Origin: Achromobacter aegrifaciens
Lineage (GTDB): Bacteria; Pseudomonadota; Gammaproteobacteria; Burkholderiales; Burkholderiaceae_B
Length of the DNA stretch: 64,000 nt
Assembly: GCF_902859735.1 (NCBI RefSeq)
Contig: NZ_CADIJY010000007.1
Span: forward strand, 62,001-126,000
Direction of reading: 5' to 3'
Shown here: positions 8,377 to 16,337 of the stretch, in pieces
Numbering within the stretch: position 1 is the first letter of the stretch
How the letters are laid out: every line of letters begins with the position of its first letter
The notes under the pieces: generated by a model
Told to the model about the DNA's origin: nothing
Databases searched by the model: none
The model's input: only the letters and a program-made list of their open reading frames with translations
Position numbers and translations under genes: made by a program

Positions 8377-9261
8377 ATGGAATTGAGACAGTTGCGCTAC
8401 TTCGCAGCGGTGTGCGCAGCCGGCAGCGTGGCCGGCGCGGCGAAGGCGTTGCATATCGCCCAGCCCGCCCTGTCGCGCCAGATGATGGCGCTGGAAGAGG
8501 AATTCGGCGCGCAACTGCTAGTCCGGTTGCCGCGCGGCGTGGCGCTCACGCGCGCTGGCGAAGCGCTGCTCGCCCACGCGAAACTGATGCTGGCGGGTTC
8601 CGAAACCCTGCGGGCGCAGGTGGCGCTGGCGGCCAATGGCAAGGCAGGCTCGCTGAAGATCGGCATCATGCCCGGCTACAGCTGGCTGCCCGGCCTGGGA
8701 CAGGCGATCGCGGCCCTGTCGCGCGCCTCGCCCGATACCGATGTACAGCTGGAATCCGGCCTGTCGGCCTGGCAGCTCGATGCGATCAAACGCCACGAGC
8801 TGGACGCGGGCGTCGTCGCCTGGCGCTCTCCGCTCGATGGCGAAGTGGAGGGAATGAAGATCTATGAAGACCGCATGCTGCTCGCCATGCCCGCGGCGGT
8901 GGCGCGCAACGTCGGCAAGATCCGCACGCTCAAGGACCTGGCGGGCCAGAAGTTCATCCTGTTCCCGCGCGCCGGATCGCCCTCGCACTATGACGCGCTG
9001 GTGCGCATCTTGAAGGCCGCCGGCATTCCGTTGACGCGCCCGGCCGCCGTGGCGACCGATCTTCCCACCATCCTCGGCCTGGTGTCGGCCGGCCTGGGCT
9101 GCGCCATCATTCCCGCCTCGTTCCGGCTGCATGGTCCGGCCGGCGTGGTCTTCAAGGAAATCGGCGGCATAGACCTGACGTTCGATCTGGAGTTGGTCTG
9201 GCGCGCCGACCAGCGCGATCCCTTGCTCGCCAGTTTCGTGCGCCTGTTTCCGCCGCTCTGA
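8377..9261 (+). CDS. LysR-family transcriptional regulator
   Basis: DNA-binding regulator of 294 residues. The N-terminal winged helix-turn-helix is classic: MELRQLRYFAAVCAAGSV, then AAKALHIAQPALSRQMMALE and LLVRLPRGVALTRAGEALL. It is followed by a periplasmic-binding-like effector domain (about residues 90-290). The ATG at 8377 is chosen because GGAGG lies six bases upstream and because the family begins MELRQLRYF. An ATG nine codons earlier lacks such a site. It is divergent from the DoeB-like/PLP lyase operon and probably controls it. The effector is unknown; an intermediate of the substrate degraded by that operon is the natural guess. Confidence 0.93.
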   Translation: MELRQLRYFAAVCAAGSVAGAAKALHIAQPALSRQMMALEEEFGAQLLVRLPRGVALTRAGEALLAHAKLMLAGSETLRAQVALAANGKAGSLKIGIMPGYSWLPGLGQAIAALSRASPDTDVQLESGLSAWQLDAIKRHELDAGVVAWRSPLDGEVEGMKIYEDRMLLAMPAAVARNVGKIRTLKDLAGQKFILFPRAGSPSHYDALVRILKAAGIPLTRPAAVATDLPTILGLVSAGLGCAIIPASFRLHGPAGVVFKEIGGIDLTFDLELVWRADQRDPLLASFVRLFPPL

Positions 9262-9378
9262 AAACCGTCCTAAAGGCTCACGCCGGTCGGATCCGTCCCA
9301 GGGATTTTCATATCGCGAAACCGCGCAAACTCCTTAAAATAGGCGGATTCCAGAGGGAAAAAATCAAAGGATAGAAAT

Positions 9379-10164
9379 ATGGGCTTTCTCGCCGGCAAGC
9401 GCATCCTGGTCACCGGGGTGCTTTCCAACCGATCCATCGCCTACGGCATCGCGCGCGCCTGTCACCAGCAAGGCGCCGAACTGGCGTTCACCTACGTGGG
9501 CGACCGCTTCAAGGACCGCGTAGGCGAATTCGCAGCTGAATTCGGCAGCAAGATCGTGCTGCCCTGCGATGTGGCCGAAGACAGCCAGATCGAAGGCGCC
9601 TTCGCCGAACTCGGCCAACACTGGGACGGCCTGGACGGCCTGGTGCACTCCATCGGTTTCGCCCCGCGCGAAGCCATCGCCGGCAACTTCCTCGACGGCC
9701 TGTCGCGTGAAGGTTTCCGCATCGCACATGACATCTCGGCCTACAGCTTCGCCGCCTTGGCCAAAGCCGCGCTGCCGCTGATGGAAGGCCGCAACGGCTC
9801 GGTGCTGACGCTGACCTACCTGGGCGCCGAACGCGTGGTTCCGAACTACAACACCATGGGCCTGGCCAAGGCCTCGCTGGAAGCCAGCGTGCGCTACCTG
9901 GCCACGGCGCTGGGCCCGCGCGGCATCCGCGCCAACGGCATTTCCGCCGGCCCCATCAAGACGCTGGCCGCCAGCGGCATCAAGGACTTCTCGGCCATCC
10001 TGAAGTTCGTGGAAGCCCAGGCTCCCCTGCGTCGCAACGTCACCATCGAAGACGTGGGCAACGTCGCCGCCTTCATGCTGTCGGACTTGGCCGCCGGCGT
10101 GACGGGCGAGATCACCCACGTGGATGCCGGTTTCTCGACCATCGTCCCGGGCATGGAAGACTGA
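9379..10164 (+). CDS. fabI: Enoyl-[acyl-carrier-protein] reductase (NADH)
   Basis: Last reductive step of each type II fatty-acid elongation cycle; target of triclosan-type inhibitors. This 261-residue short-chain dehydrogenase fold protein has the FabI-specific nucleotide loop [13 protein letters not shown]. The active-site pattern is Y147, Y157 and K164 (in [19 protein letters not shown]), followed by [14 protein letters not shown]93 (in HSIGFAP), the position altered in classic triclosan-resistant mutants, is wild-type. It appears monocistronic: a gap of 117 bases lies upstream, and a convergent OsmC gene lies 48 bases downstream. Everything needed for activity is present. Confidence 0.97.
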   Translation: MGFLAGKRILVTGVLSNRSIAYGIARACHQQGAELAFTYVGDRFKDRVGEFAAEFGSKIVLPCDVAEDSQIEGAFAELGQHWDGLDGLVHSIGFAPREAIAGNFLDGLSREGFRIAHDISAYSFAALAKAALPLMEGRNGSVLTLTYLGAERVVPNYNTMGLAKASLEASVRYLATALGPRGIRANGISAGPIKTLAASGIKDFSAILKFVEAQAPLRRNVTIEDVGNVAAFMLSDLAAGVTGEITHVDAGFSTIVPGMED

Positions 10165-10212
10165 ATCCGCCCGCGGCGGGGCCGCCGGCCCCTGCCGCCG
10201 CAACCGGCCCCG

Positions 10213-10611
10213 TCAGGCCGGCTGCACCACCACGGTGGACACCTGCACATCCACCGCCGTCATCAGCTTGTGCACCGGGCACTTCTCGGCCACCGCCAGC
10301 AGTTCGTCGATCTGCGCGTCGGACAGCTCGCCGTTCAGCGTCAGCTTGGCCGTCAGGCGGTAGATCCCCTTGCGCTCCTCGCTGGCGTCGCGCACCACTT
10401 CCACGCCCACCGATTCCAGCGGCAGGCCCTTGCGCTGCGCGTAGACCATCAAGGTCATGGCCTTGCAGCCGCCCAGGGCGGTGTCGAAGTAGTCGTGGGG
10501 GTCGGGGCCGGCGCCGGCAGGCTGGGGCATGTCCAGCGGCAGATCGTGGCCTTCGGCCGTGGCGGTGAATTGCAGCGTGTTGGGCGCATTTTGGCTCACG
10601 CGGATGCTCAT
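10213..10611 (-). CDS. OsmC-family peroxide-reducing protein
   Basis: Small cytoplasmic OsmC/Ohr-fold protein of 132 residues, thiol-dependent peroxidases or related stress proteins. The two conserved cysteines are visible: C49 in LGGCKAMTL and C111 in AEKCPVHK, the pair that forms the redox active site across the dimer. The ATG at 10611 is preferred because purine-rich GGAGA and AGGA sequences precede it and MSIRVSQN fits the family. The 20 extra codons upstream look non-coding. It converges on fabI and is divergent from the TerB-like gene. Its peroxide substrate is not determined; it is more like the YhfA/general OsmC branch than Ohr, which is inference. Confidence 0.88.
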   Translation of the reverse strand: MSIRVSQNAPNTLQFTATAEGHDLPLDMPQPAGAGPDPHDYFDTALGGCKAMTLMVYAQRKGLPLESVGVEVVRDASEERKGIYRLTAKLTLNGELSDAQIDELLAVAEKCPVHKLMTAVDVQVSTVVVQPA

Positions 10612-10801
10612 GGGTCCTGTCTCCTGGTAACGGGGTCCTGACGGGCAGCCGCCGCGGCCGCCCCAGACCACGTTGTATCACCTGGCGGGCGCTCCAAGGA
10701 CGTCGCCCGCGCAAGCAACTGACTGTAAGCTGAACTTCTGCCTCCCGCTCCGGTCGGATATCTCTATCCGCAATACCTGAGCAAACTTTAAAGGGGGCCG
10801 C

Positions 10802-11485
10802 ATGAGCGCCAGACAACTTCTCGATCAACTGCTGCAGTCCGGGCAAGGGCTGCTGTCGGACACCACCAATCGCGTGCAGAACGCCACGGGCGGCAAGGGT
10901 TCGTCCTTCCTGACCGGCCTGGGCGGCGGCGCGTTGGGCGCGGGCGCGCTCGGACTGCTGCTGGGCAGCAAGAAGGCCCGCAAGATCGGCGGCAAGGTTG
11001 CCATGTACGGCGGCATGGCGGCGCTGGGCGCCCTGGCCTATCGCGCCTATGGCGACTGGCAACGCAGCCAGGCTGGCGCGCCGGCCGCTCCCCCGCAGAC
11101 GCTGGACCGCCTGCCCGCGCCCCAGGCCGAGCAGCACAGCACGGCGGTGCTGACCGCCATGATCGGCGCGGCCAAGGCCGACGGCCACATCGGCCCGGAA
11201 GAACGCGCGCTGCTCGAAACTGAACTATCCAAGCTGTCGTCGGACGCGCAAGACCGCCGCTGGCTTGAAGCCGAACTGTCGCGCCCCCTGGATCCGTCCG
11301 TGATCGCGCAAGCCGCGCAAACGCCGGAAATGGCGGCCGAGATGTACCTGGCCAGCCTGCTGGTGGTGGATGAGGAAAGCTATATGGAACGCGCCTATCT
11401 GGACGAACTGGCGCGCCAGCTCAAGTTGCAGCCGGGCCTGAAGGAACAGCTGGAACAGCACGCCCGGGCCGCCGCCGCGGCCTGA
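10802..11485 (+). CDS. TerB-like/DUF533 (YebE) membrane-associated protein
   Basis: Protein of 227 residues related to E. coli YebE. The N-terminal part is low-complexity, with a Gly/Ala-rich hydrophobic segment (about residues 35-80: LTGLGGGALGAGALGLLLG and VAMYGGMAALGALAYRAY). This probably inserts in the inner membrane. A Pro/Ala linker leads to an all-helical TerB-like domain from about residue 115 to the end (AMIGAAKADGHIGPEERALL). The TerB fold is linked to metal binding and envelope stress, but YebE-type function is unknown. GGGG precedes the ATG at 10802. It stands alone, divergent from OsmC and convergent with a Bug receptor. Confidence 0.86.
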   Translation: MSARQLLDQLLQSGQGLLSDTTNRVQNATGGKGSSFLTGLGGGALGAGALGLLLGSKKARKIGGKVAMYGGMAALGALAYRAYGDWQRSQAGAPAAPPQTLDRLPAPQAEQHSTAVLTAMIGAAKADGHIGPEERALLETELSKLSSDAQDRRWLEAELSRPLDPSVIAQAAQTPEMAAEMYLASLLVVDEESYMERAYLDELARQLKLQPGLKEQLEQHARAAAAA

Positions 11486-11507
11486 GTCCGGCCGGCCTGC
11501 GCCCGGC

Positions 11508-12494
11508 TCAGTCGGCGCGCAAGCCGATCGCCTGCGTCAGGGCGGTGTATCGGTCAATATCCGCGTCGATCATGGCCTGGAATTCACGCGGGGTGCTGCT
11601 GGCGGGCGTAAAGCCCTGTTCGCGCAGCGCCGCCTGCACCTCGGGGCGCTGGACGATCTTCGCCACTGCCGCATTCAACTTGGCCACCACCGCGGGCGGC
11701 GTGGCCGCCGGCGCCAGCAGGCCATGCCACTGGTCCAGCGCGTAGCCGGGCACGCCCTGCTCGGCCACCGTCGGCACCGACGGCAACAGCGGCGAGCGCG
11801 CCGGCGAGGTCACGGCCAGCGCCCGCAACTTGCCGGCCGCAATCAAAGGCGCGGCGCTGGACGCGGTGACCACGCCCATTCCAACCTGGCCGGCGGTCAC
11901 GTCGGTAAGCGCCGGTCCGCAACCCTTGTAAGGCACGTGCTGCAAAGGTGCGCCGGTGGCGCGCGACAGCATCTCGCCGGCCAGGTGTTGCGGCGTGCCG
12001 TTGCCGCAGGACGCGAACGGCAGCGGGCGGTCCGGCGTGGCGGCGGCCAGCGCATCGTCCAGACTGCGCCAGGGCGAAACCGCCGGCACCACATACACCG
12101 ACGGCACGAAGGCCACGTTGATGACCGCCGCAAAATCCTGCTTGGGCGAGAAGCCCAGATTGCTGTAGACCCCCGGATTGATCGCGAAGGAACTATTGAC
12201 CATCAGCAGCGTATGGCCGTCGGCTGGCGCTTCGGCCACGGCGCGCGCGCCGATGTTGCCGCTGGCCCCAGGACGGTTTTCCACCACCACCGCCATGCCG
12301 AACTGCTCCTGCAGGCTGGCGCCGATGCGGCGCGCCAGCAGGTCGGTGCCGCCACCCGGCGGAAACGTCACCACGATGATGATGGGGTGCGAAGGATAAG
12401 CGGCGTCCTTGGGCGCTTCGCCCGAGGGTGAATTGCCGCAGGCGGCCAGGGGCAAAACCAGGAATGCGAGAACAGAGCTAAGCAGGCGATTCAT
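11508..12494 (-). CDS. Bug-family (TctC-type) solute-binding protein, lipoprotein-like
   Basis: Extracytoplasmic receptor of 328 residues of the Bug family, which binds carboxylates or amides for tripartite tricarboxylate transporters or signalling. The signal peptide ends LPLAACGNS, a lipobox, so it is probably membrane-anchored. That is less usual, since most Bug proteins are soluble. Family motifs are present: YPSHPIIIVVTFPPGGGTDLLARR, VVENRPGASGNIGA, HVPYKGCGPALTDVTAGQV and VPTVAEQGVPGY. The ATG at 12494 gives MNRLLSSVLAFLVLPLAAC. No TctA/TctB membrane genes are nearby, as is common for the many orphan Bug genes of this group. nadC lies 77 bases upstream on the same strand, but a functional link is unlikely. 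Confidence 0.92.
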   Translation of the reverse strand: MNRLLSSVLAFLVLPLAACGNSPSGEAPKDAAYPSHPIIIVVTFPPGGGTDLLARRIGASLQEQFGMAVVVENRPGASGNIGARAVAEAPADGHTLLMVNSSFAINPGVYSNLGFSPKQDFAAVINVAFVPSVYVVPAVSPWRSLDDALAAATPDRPLPFASCGNGTPQHLAGEMLSRATGAPLQHVPYKGCGPALTDVTAGQVGMGVVTASSAAPLIAAGKLRALAVTSPARSPLLPSVPTVAEQGVPGYALDQWHGLLAPAATPPAVVAKLNAAVAKIVQRPEVQAALREQGFTPASSTPREFQAMIDADIDRYTALTQAIGLRAD

Positions 12495-12571
12495 GATGCG
12501 GGCTTGCAAGCGTCCCCGCGCGGCATGCGCGCGGGGGCATGGGCAATGCCGGCCGGTGGCCGGCGGAAAGG

Positions 12572-13456
12572 TCAGGCGTCCAGGCCGATGTCGAGCACCT
12601 TGGCGCTATGGGTGATCCAGCCCACCGCGATCTGGTCCACCCCGGTGGCCGCCACCGCCGCGGCGGTTTCGGGCGTAATGCGCCCCGAAGCCTCGGTGAT
12701 GGCCCGGCCGCGCGCCATGGCCACGGCGCGGCGCAGATCGTCCAGGCTCATGTTGTCCAGCAGCACCACATCCACGCCCAGGGACAGCGCCGTTTCCAAC
12801 TGCTCCAGCGTGTCCACTTCCAGTTCGATCTTGACCATGTGGCCGATGCCGGCGCGCGCCCGCTCGACCGCCGTCGCGACCCCGCCCGCCAGCGCGATGT
12901 GGTTGTCCTTGATCAGTACCGCGTCGTCCAGGCCGTGACGGTGATTGCTGCCGCCGCCGACACGCACCGCGTACTTCTGCACGGCGCGCAGGCCCGGCAT
13001 GGTCTTGCGGGTGCAGGTGACGCGGGCGCCGTACCCTTCGATGGCGCGGGCGATGGACGCAGTGGCGCTGGCCACGCCGCTCAGATGGCACAGGAAGTTC
13101 AGCGCCACGCGCTCGGCCGTCAGCATGGCGCGGGCGTTACCGCTGATGCGGGCGATTTCCGCGCCTGGCTGCAATTCGCTGCCGTCGCGCAGCGCAACGT
13201 CGAACTTGATGCCCGGGTCCATGGCGCGAAACGCCAGGCGGGCCAGGTCCAACCCGGCCAGCACGCCTTCCTGGCGCGCGACCAGACGGGTCTGCGCCGT
13301 GGCGTCGGCGGGCACGATGGCGTCGGTGGTCAGGTCCCCGGCGCGTCCCAGGTCCTCGAGCAAGGCCGCGCGCACCAGCGGCTCCAGCATGACTTCCGGC
13401 AGAGGGGGAACGGGCAGTCGGGCGATGGTCATAGGCGCTTCGGCTTTAATGCTCAT
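12572..13456 (-). CDS. nadC: Nicotinate-nucleotide diphosphorylase (carboxylating), quinolinate phosphoribosyltransferase
   Basis: Converts quinolinate and PRPP to nicotinate mononucleotide, CO2 and pyrophosphate, the entry of quinolinate into NAD synthesis. The 294-residue length is typical. Recognised segments are EDLGRAGDLTTDAI, LNFLCHLSGVAS, the PRPP/quinolinate-binding TRKTMPGLR (149-157) and EVDTLEQLETAL. GRITPETAAAVAATGVDQI closes the barrel. ATG 13456 gives the full length; ATG 13432 (MTIARLPV) is an alternative. nadA and nadB are not adjacent. A Nudix/winged-helix regulator lies upstream on the same strand, and the intervening 426 bases carry palindromes that may be its operators. 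Confidence 0.96.
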   Translation of the reverse strand: MSIKAEAPMTIARLPVPPLPEVMLEPLVRAALLEDLGRAGDLTTDAIVPADATAQTRLVARQEGVLAGLDLARLAFRAMDPGIKFDVALRDGSELQPGAEIARISGNARAMLTAERVALNFLCHLSGVASATASIARAIEGYGARVTCTRKTMPGLRAVQKYAVRVGGGSNHRHGLDDAVLIKDNHIALAGGVATAVERARAGIGHMVKIELEVDTLEQLETALSLGVDVVLLDNMSLDDLRRAVAMARGRAITEASGRITPETAAAVAATGVDQIAVGWITHSAKVLDIGLDA

Positions 13457-13503
13457 CTTGAGTATTTACCAGTTAAAAAAAGGCGCGCGGAGATTGCGCA
13501 CCA

Positions 13504-13526
13504 CTTATGCTAGAGACGAGCATAAG
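13504..13526. promoter_or_regulatory. Palindrome upstream of nadC (candidate operator)
   Basis: Perfect 8-bp inverted repeat CTTATGCT / AGCATAAG with a 7-base spacer, centred about 59 bases upstream of the nadC start. Position, symmetry and the adjacent NAD-type regulator gene suggest a repressor site. No T run follows, so it is not a terminator. Confidence 0.5.
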
Positions 13527-13577
13527 GCTTGTCAAGCGTCAGCCATTTTCCGTCCAGTTTGAAATAGCTGTGTGATC

Positions 13578-13601
13578 GATTAAATTTTAATCACTGTGAT
13601 T
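13578..13601. promoter_or_regulatory. Two overlapping palindromes upstream of nadC
   Basis: GATTAAATTTTAATC (13578-13592; perfect 7-bp arms, one central base) overlaps AATCACTGTGATT (13589-13601; perfect 6-bp arms, one central base). The AT-rich setting stands out in this GC-rich genome. It could hold a promoter and operator, or be left from the damaged toxin locus next to it. Confidence 0.4.
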
Positions 13602-13691
13602 ATTTCGAGATCATTAGCGTGTCATCGAGTCCGAAATCTGCCTCGCGCTGATCACGGCGTCGCCAGGAGCAGGGCAAGATCAAGTTCTTAG

Positions 13692-13838
13692 ACCAACCCG
13701 CGTATTGGCGAACAACTGTTCCAATTCGAACCACGAGAGGTGAGAAGAATCCTGGTTGGAGAGTACGAGATTCGCTACGAAAACCAGGATGCGGTTGTCC
13801 ACGTGCTGCGGCTGTGGCACACCCGCGAGAACCGCTAA
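13692..13838 (+). pseudogene. Remnant of a RelE/ParE-family toxin gene (C-terminal part only)
   Basis: Reading from a TAG at 13689-13691, the plus strand stays open for 48 codons to TAA at 13836-13838. It reads NPRIGEQLFQFEPREVRRI, then LVGEYEIRYENQDAVVHVLR and LWHTRENR. This matches the C-terminal half of ParE/RelE toxins: the REVRRLxVGxYRIxYE strand and the terminal LRLWHxRE. No start codon or N-terminal half is in this frame. A neighbouring frame just upstream (about 13671-13688) reads QGKIKFL, which would continue the family pattern, so a frameshift plus loss of the N-terminus is likely. No antitoxin gene is recognisable. It would be inactive as read. Confidence 0.7.
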
Positions 13839-13882
13839 AACTCTTGGGTGACTTGGACTCTCAAGCGTGATGCATCTCAACG

Positions 13883-14854
13883 TCACATCGCCCGAGACAG
13901 CGGCAACTTGCTCCCTGCAATAGCGCGCTCCAGCAGCACGTCACGACGAAAACGGAACAGCTTGGCCGGCCTGCCGGCCGTGCCCGTGGCCATTTCGCCC
14001 GTCTCTTCGACCAGCGCCTGCTGCTCGATGAGGCGGCGGAAATTCTGCTTGTGCAGGCCGCGCCCGGCCAGCGCCTCCACGGCCAACTGCAATTGCAGCA
14101 GGGTGAACTGCGCGGGCATCAACTCGAACACCACGGGGCGGTACTTGATCTTGGCGCGCAGCCGCGCGATGCCGGTGGCCAGGATGCGACGGTGGTCGTG
14201 GCGCATGGGTTCGCCCGGCACCACGGCGCCCTTGCCCCCGCGCCGCGCCGCTTCGGGCACCAGCCCCGCTTCGAACAGCAGCTCGTAGCGCTGCAGCACC
14301 ATGTCCTCGTTCCAGGGCGAGCCGTCCAGTCCGAAGGTGATGGCGGCGCGTTGGCGGCGGCGCATGCGCACGGCCGCATCGCTACTGTCTTCGCACCAGG
14401 CGGCCAGACGCGGGACGATTATTTCTTCCACCAGCGCGGGCGTGCCCGTGCGCTGGTCTTCCCAAGGGAAGTAGCGGTACCAATCCTGCCAGCCGACTTG
14501 CGCCACGCCGGTCTCGCCCGCCTCGCGCGTCAGGCCCAGGTAGCTGACCGACATCACACGCGCGCCCGATTCATCGGAGCGGTCGCCGTCGGCGAAGGTG
14601 TAGAGCTGCTCCACGTAACCCAGCGGGTGATGGGTCTGCTCCTCCACCCAGGCGCGCAGCCCGGCCTGCAGCGAACGGTGCGACAGCTTGAAGGGACCGG
14701 CCGGCAAGGCGCGCGCATCGTCGGTCGTCAACACCCGCGGCTCGCCGTTGGTGACGGCGACCAGCACGGCAACGAGTTCAGCATGGACGGAGCGTTCGAC
14801 GGATTCAGTCAAGGTAGGCTTATGGAAAGTGAGAAACCGGGCGGCTTGCGGCAA
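13883..14854 (-). CDS. Nudix-like/winged-helix NAD-metabolism regulator (NrtR/NadQ type)
   Basis: Protein of about 323 residues with an N-terminal Nudix-like fold and a C-terminal winged helix. The Nudix box is degenerate: around HRSLQAGLRAWVEEQTHHPL the usual REUxEExG Glu cluster is missing, so hydrolase activity is unlikely. The C-terminal part (LRAKIKYRPVVFELMPAQ onwards, then LHKQNFRRLIEQQALVEETG) looks like the DNA-binding domain of NrtR/NadQ regulators. These respond to NAD-pathway metabolites. The location immediately upstream of nadC supports this. The start is uncertain: position 14854 uses TTG, and a second TTG at 14812 (giving an N-terminus at LTESVERS) is equally possible. Neither has a clear Shine-Dalgarno site. 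Confidence 0.78.
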   Translation of the reverse strand: MPQAARFLTFHKPTLTESVERSVHAELVAVLVAVTNGEPRVLTTDDARALPAGPFKLSHRSLQAGLRAWVEEQTHHPLGYVEQLYTFADGDRSDESGARVMSVSYLGLTREAGETGVAQVGWQDWYRYFPWEDQRTGTPALVEEIIVPRLAAWCEDSSDAAVRMRRRQRAAITFGLDGSPWNEDMVLQRYELLFEAGLVPEAARRGGKGAVVPGEPMRHDHRRILATGIARLRAKIKYRPVVFELMPAQFTLLQLQLAVEALAGRGLHKQNFRRLIEQQALVEETGEMATGTAGRPAKLFRFRRDVLLERAIAGSKLPLSRAM

Positions 14855-15011
14855 GCCGCGAGGCGTCGGAAATTATAAGGGTCGGGCTCCTGCAACAGCC
14901 CCTTGCAAACGTGACAGGCATTCCTGCTCCCAGCCGGCCGCACGGCCCTAAGATGGAAGTGGCAACCAGGCGCGTCGCCATCCCGGGACGCCCGCAAGCG
15001 GAGCAGACATC

Positions 15012-15239
15012 ATGTTGAAAACCGCCCCCGATCCGCAGGCGGCCAAGGCCGCTGAAACGGAACAACCCGTCGCCGTCGACCCGCGCAAAGGCACCGAAAT
15101 CCTGCCGATGGCGGATCACAGCAAAGAGGTCGCCGGCATGCCAAGGCGCGGACGCGCCATGGCGGAACCTGGCGAACCCGGCATCATCACCCCGGAAGAT
15201 GACGTGCTGGATACGTCTTACGAAAACCGCAAGAGCTGA
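15012..15239 (+). CDS. Small hypothetical protein, 75 residues
   Basis: Short hydrophilic ORF with ATG at 15012 and GGAG about eight bases upstream. The product is rich in Ala, Pro, Glu and Asp (MLKTAPDPQAAKAAETEQ; GEPGIITPEDDVLDTSYENR) with no signal peptide, membrane segment or recognisable fold; it is probably disordered. It lies alone between the divergent Nudix regulator and a convergent LysR gene. The codon bias fits the genome and the C-terminal acidic segment looks like coding sequence. No family is recognised, so it is called as a probable gene without function. Confidence 0.55.
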   Translation: MLKTAPDPQAAKAAETEQPVAVDPRKGTEILPMADHSKEVAGMPRRGRAMAEPGEPGIITPEDDVLDTSYENRKS

Positions 15240-15291
15240 GCCGACGCGATGGCCAGATGATACGCGAGCCCGAGCGCGGCCCCTGCCGCAC

Positions 15292-16197
15292 TCAGGTCGC
15301 GTCCGGCTGCGCCTGGAAACCGCGCGCCAGGATCTCCACGAAGGCCTCGGTCACCGACGACGGCGCGGTCTGCGCGGGGTAAGCCATGCTGACGCGCACC
15401 GGCAGGCGCGGCGTGAACGGCCGTATCGCCAAACGGTCCGCGAACACCGCGGCGATGTAGGGATTGACCACGCCCAGGCCGCTGCCGGCGGCAGCCAGCG
15501 CGCAGATGGTGGATGAATAGGTGGTCTCGATTTCCGAGGCGGGCTGCGCCTGATGTTCCTGCATCGCGCCGCGCAGCTGCAGATAGACGTCGTCATCCGC
15601 GTTCAGCACCAGCAGACGGCGCCCGTCCAGGTCCATGATGTCGACGGACGGCTGCGCGGCCAGCGGATGGTCGGGCCGCATCACGCAAACCGCCGCGCTT
15701 TCGTGCAAGGCCTGCATTTCCAGCTGTGCGCCGTCCATGGGCGCCGTAGTCACCACCAGGTCGTAGGTGCCGTGCAGCAACCCTTCCCGCAGATACTGGC
15801 TGCCCACGGTCTGCATGTTGATGTGTACCTCGGGATAGCGCTGCGCGAAGGTCTCGATCGCGCCGGGCAGCACGCCCAGGCCCAGCGCCGGGGTGCAGGC
15901 CAGCCGCAGCACGCCGCTGCCGCTGCGCCGCATCGCGGCAACGCGGTCCTCGATGCGCTCCAGCCCCACGAAGTGCCGCTGCACGGTATCGAACAGATCC
16001 TTGGCCTCGCGCGTGGGCCGCAAGCGGCCGCGCTCCATGTCGAACAGCTTCAGGCCGCTGGCCTGCTGCACCTGCGCCAGCAGCCGGCTGACCGAGGGCT
16101 GGGTGGTGCGCAGCATCTGCGCCGCGCCGGTAGTGGTGCCCGCCAGCATGACCGCATGGAAGGCTTCGATCTGGCGGAAATTCAGGGGTCGGCTCAT
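15292..16197 (-). CDS. LysR-family transcriptional regulator
   Basis: Regulator of 301 residues beginning MSRPLNFRQIEAFHAVMLAG, with the helix-turn-helix in AAQMLRTTQPSVSRLLAQVQ and the wing in FDMERGRLRPTREAKDLF. The effector domain follows (VLRLACTPALGLGVLPGAI to the end), related to the NocR/OccR/GbpR-like branch. ATG 16197 is chosen over an upstream codon at 16224 because the family begins here. It is divergent from a Bug receptor gene, and the 140-base region between them holds AT-rich inverted repeats. It probably activates the Bug/beta-propeller genes in response to their substrate, which is not known. Confidence 0.92.
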   Translation of the reverse strand: MSRPLNFRQIEAFHAVMLAGTTTGAAQMLRTTQPSVSRLLAQVQQASGLKLFDMERGRLRPTREAKDLFDTVQRHFVGLERIEDRVAAMRRSGSGVLRLACTPALGLGVLPGAIETFAQRYPEVHINMQTVGSQYLREGLLHGTYDLVVTTAPMDGAQLEMQALHESAAVCVMRPDHPLAAQPSVDIMDLDGRRLLVLNADDDVYLQLRGAMQEHQAQPASEIETTYSSTICALAAAGSGLGVVNPYIAAVFADRLAIRPFTPRLPVRVSMAYPAQTAPSSVTEAFVEILARGFQAQPDAT

Positions 16198-16207
16198 GGC
16201 GGGCAAT

Positions 16208-16253
16208 GTATAGCAAACTTGCATAGCCTATGTTGAAAAAAGAATTTTTTCAA
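16208..16253. promoter_or_regulatory. AT-rich inverted repeats in the LysR/Bug divergent promoter
   Basis: ATAGCAAACTTGCAT (from 16209) contains GCAA-AC-TTGC and fits the T-N11-A form of LysR sites. Next to it, 16233-16253 is a perfect 9-bp inverted repeat (TTGAAAAAA / TTTTTTCAA) with a 3-base loop. Both sit between divergent starts, so regulation by the adjacent LysR protein is the likely use. Confidence 0.45.
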
Positions 16254-16337
16254 ATACATGAGGACTCCTACACTGGTTTTCCCAAGGGCGCCGCCAGATG
16301 CGCCCCCCGCACTACCCAACCTTCCAGGGGAAACCAC

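Noticed and set aside
13680-13886. 68-residue minus-strand ORF
   Set aside because: It is the reverse strand of the ParE remnant; the plus-strand reading matches a known family and this one does not.
14841-14859. Palindrome GCGGCTTGCGGCAAGCCGC at the start of the Nudix regulator
   Set aside because: GC-rich palindromes of this size are frequent here; it overlaps the uncertain start codon and has no T run, so no role is assigned.
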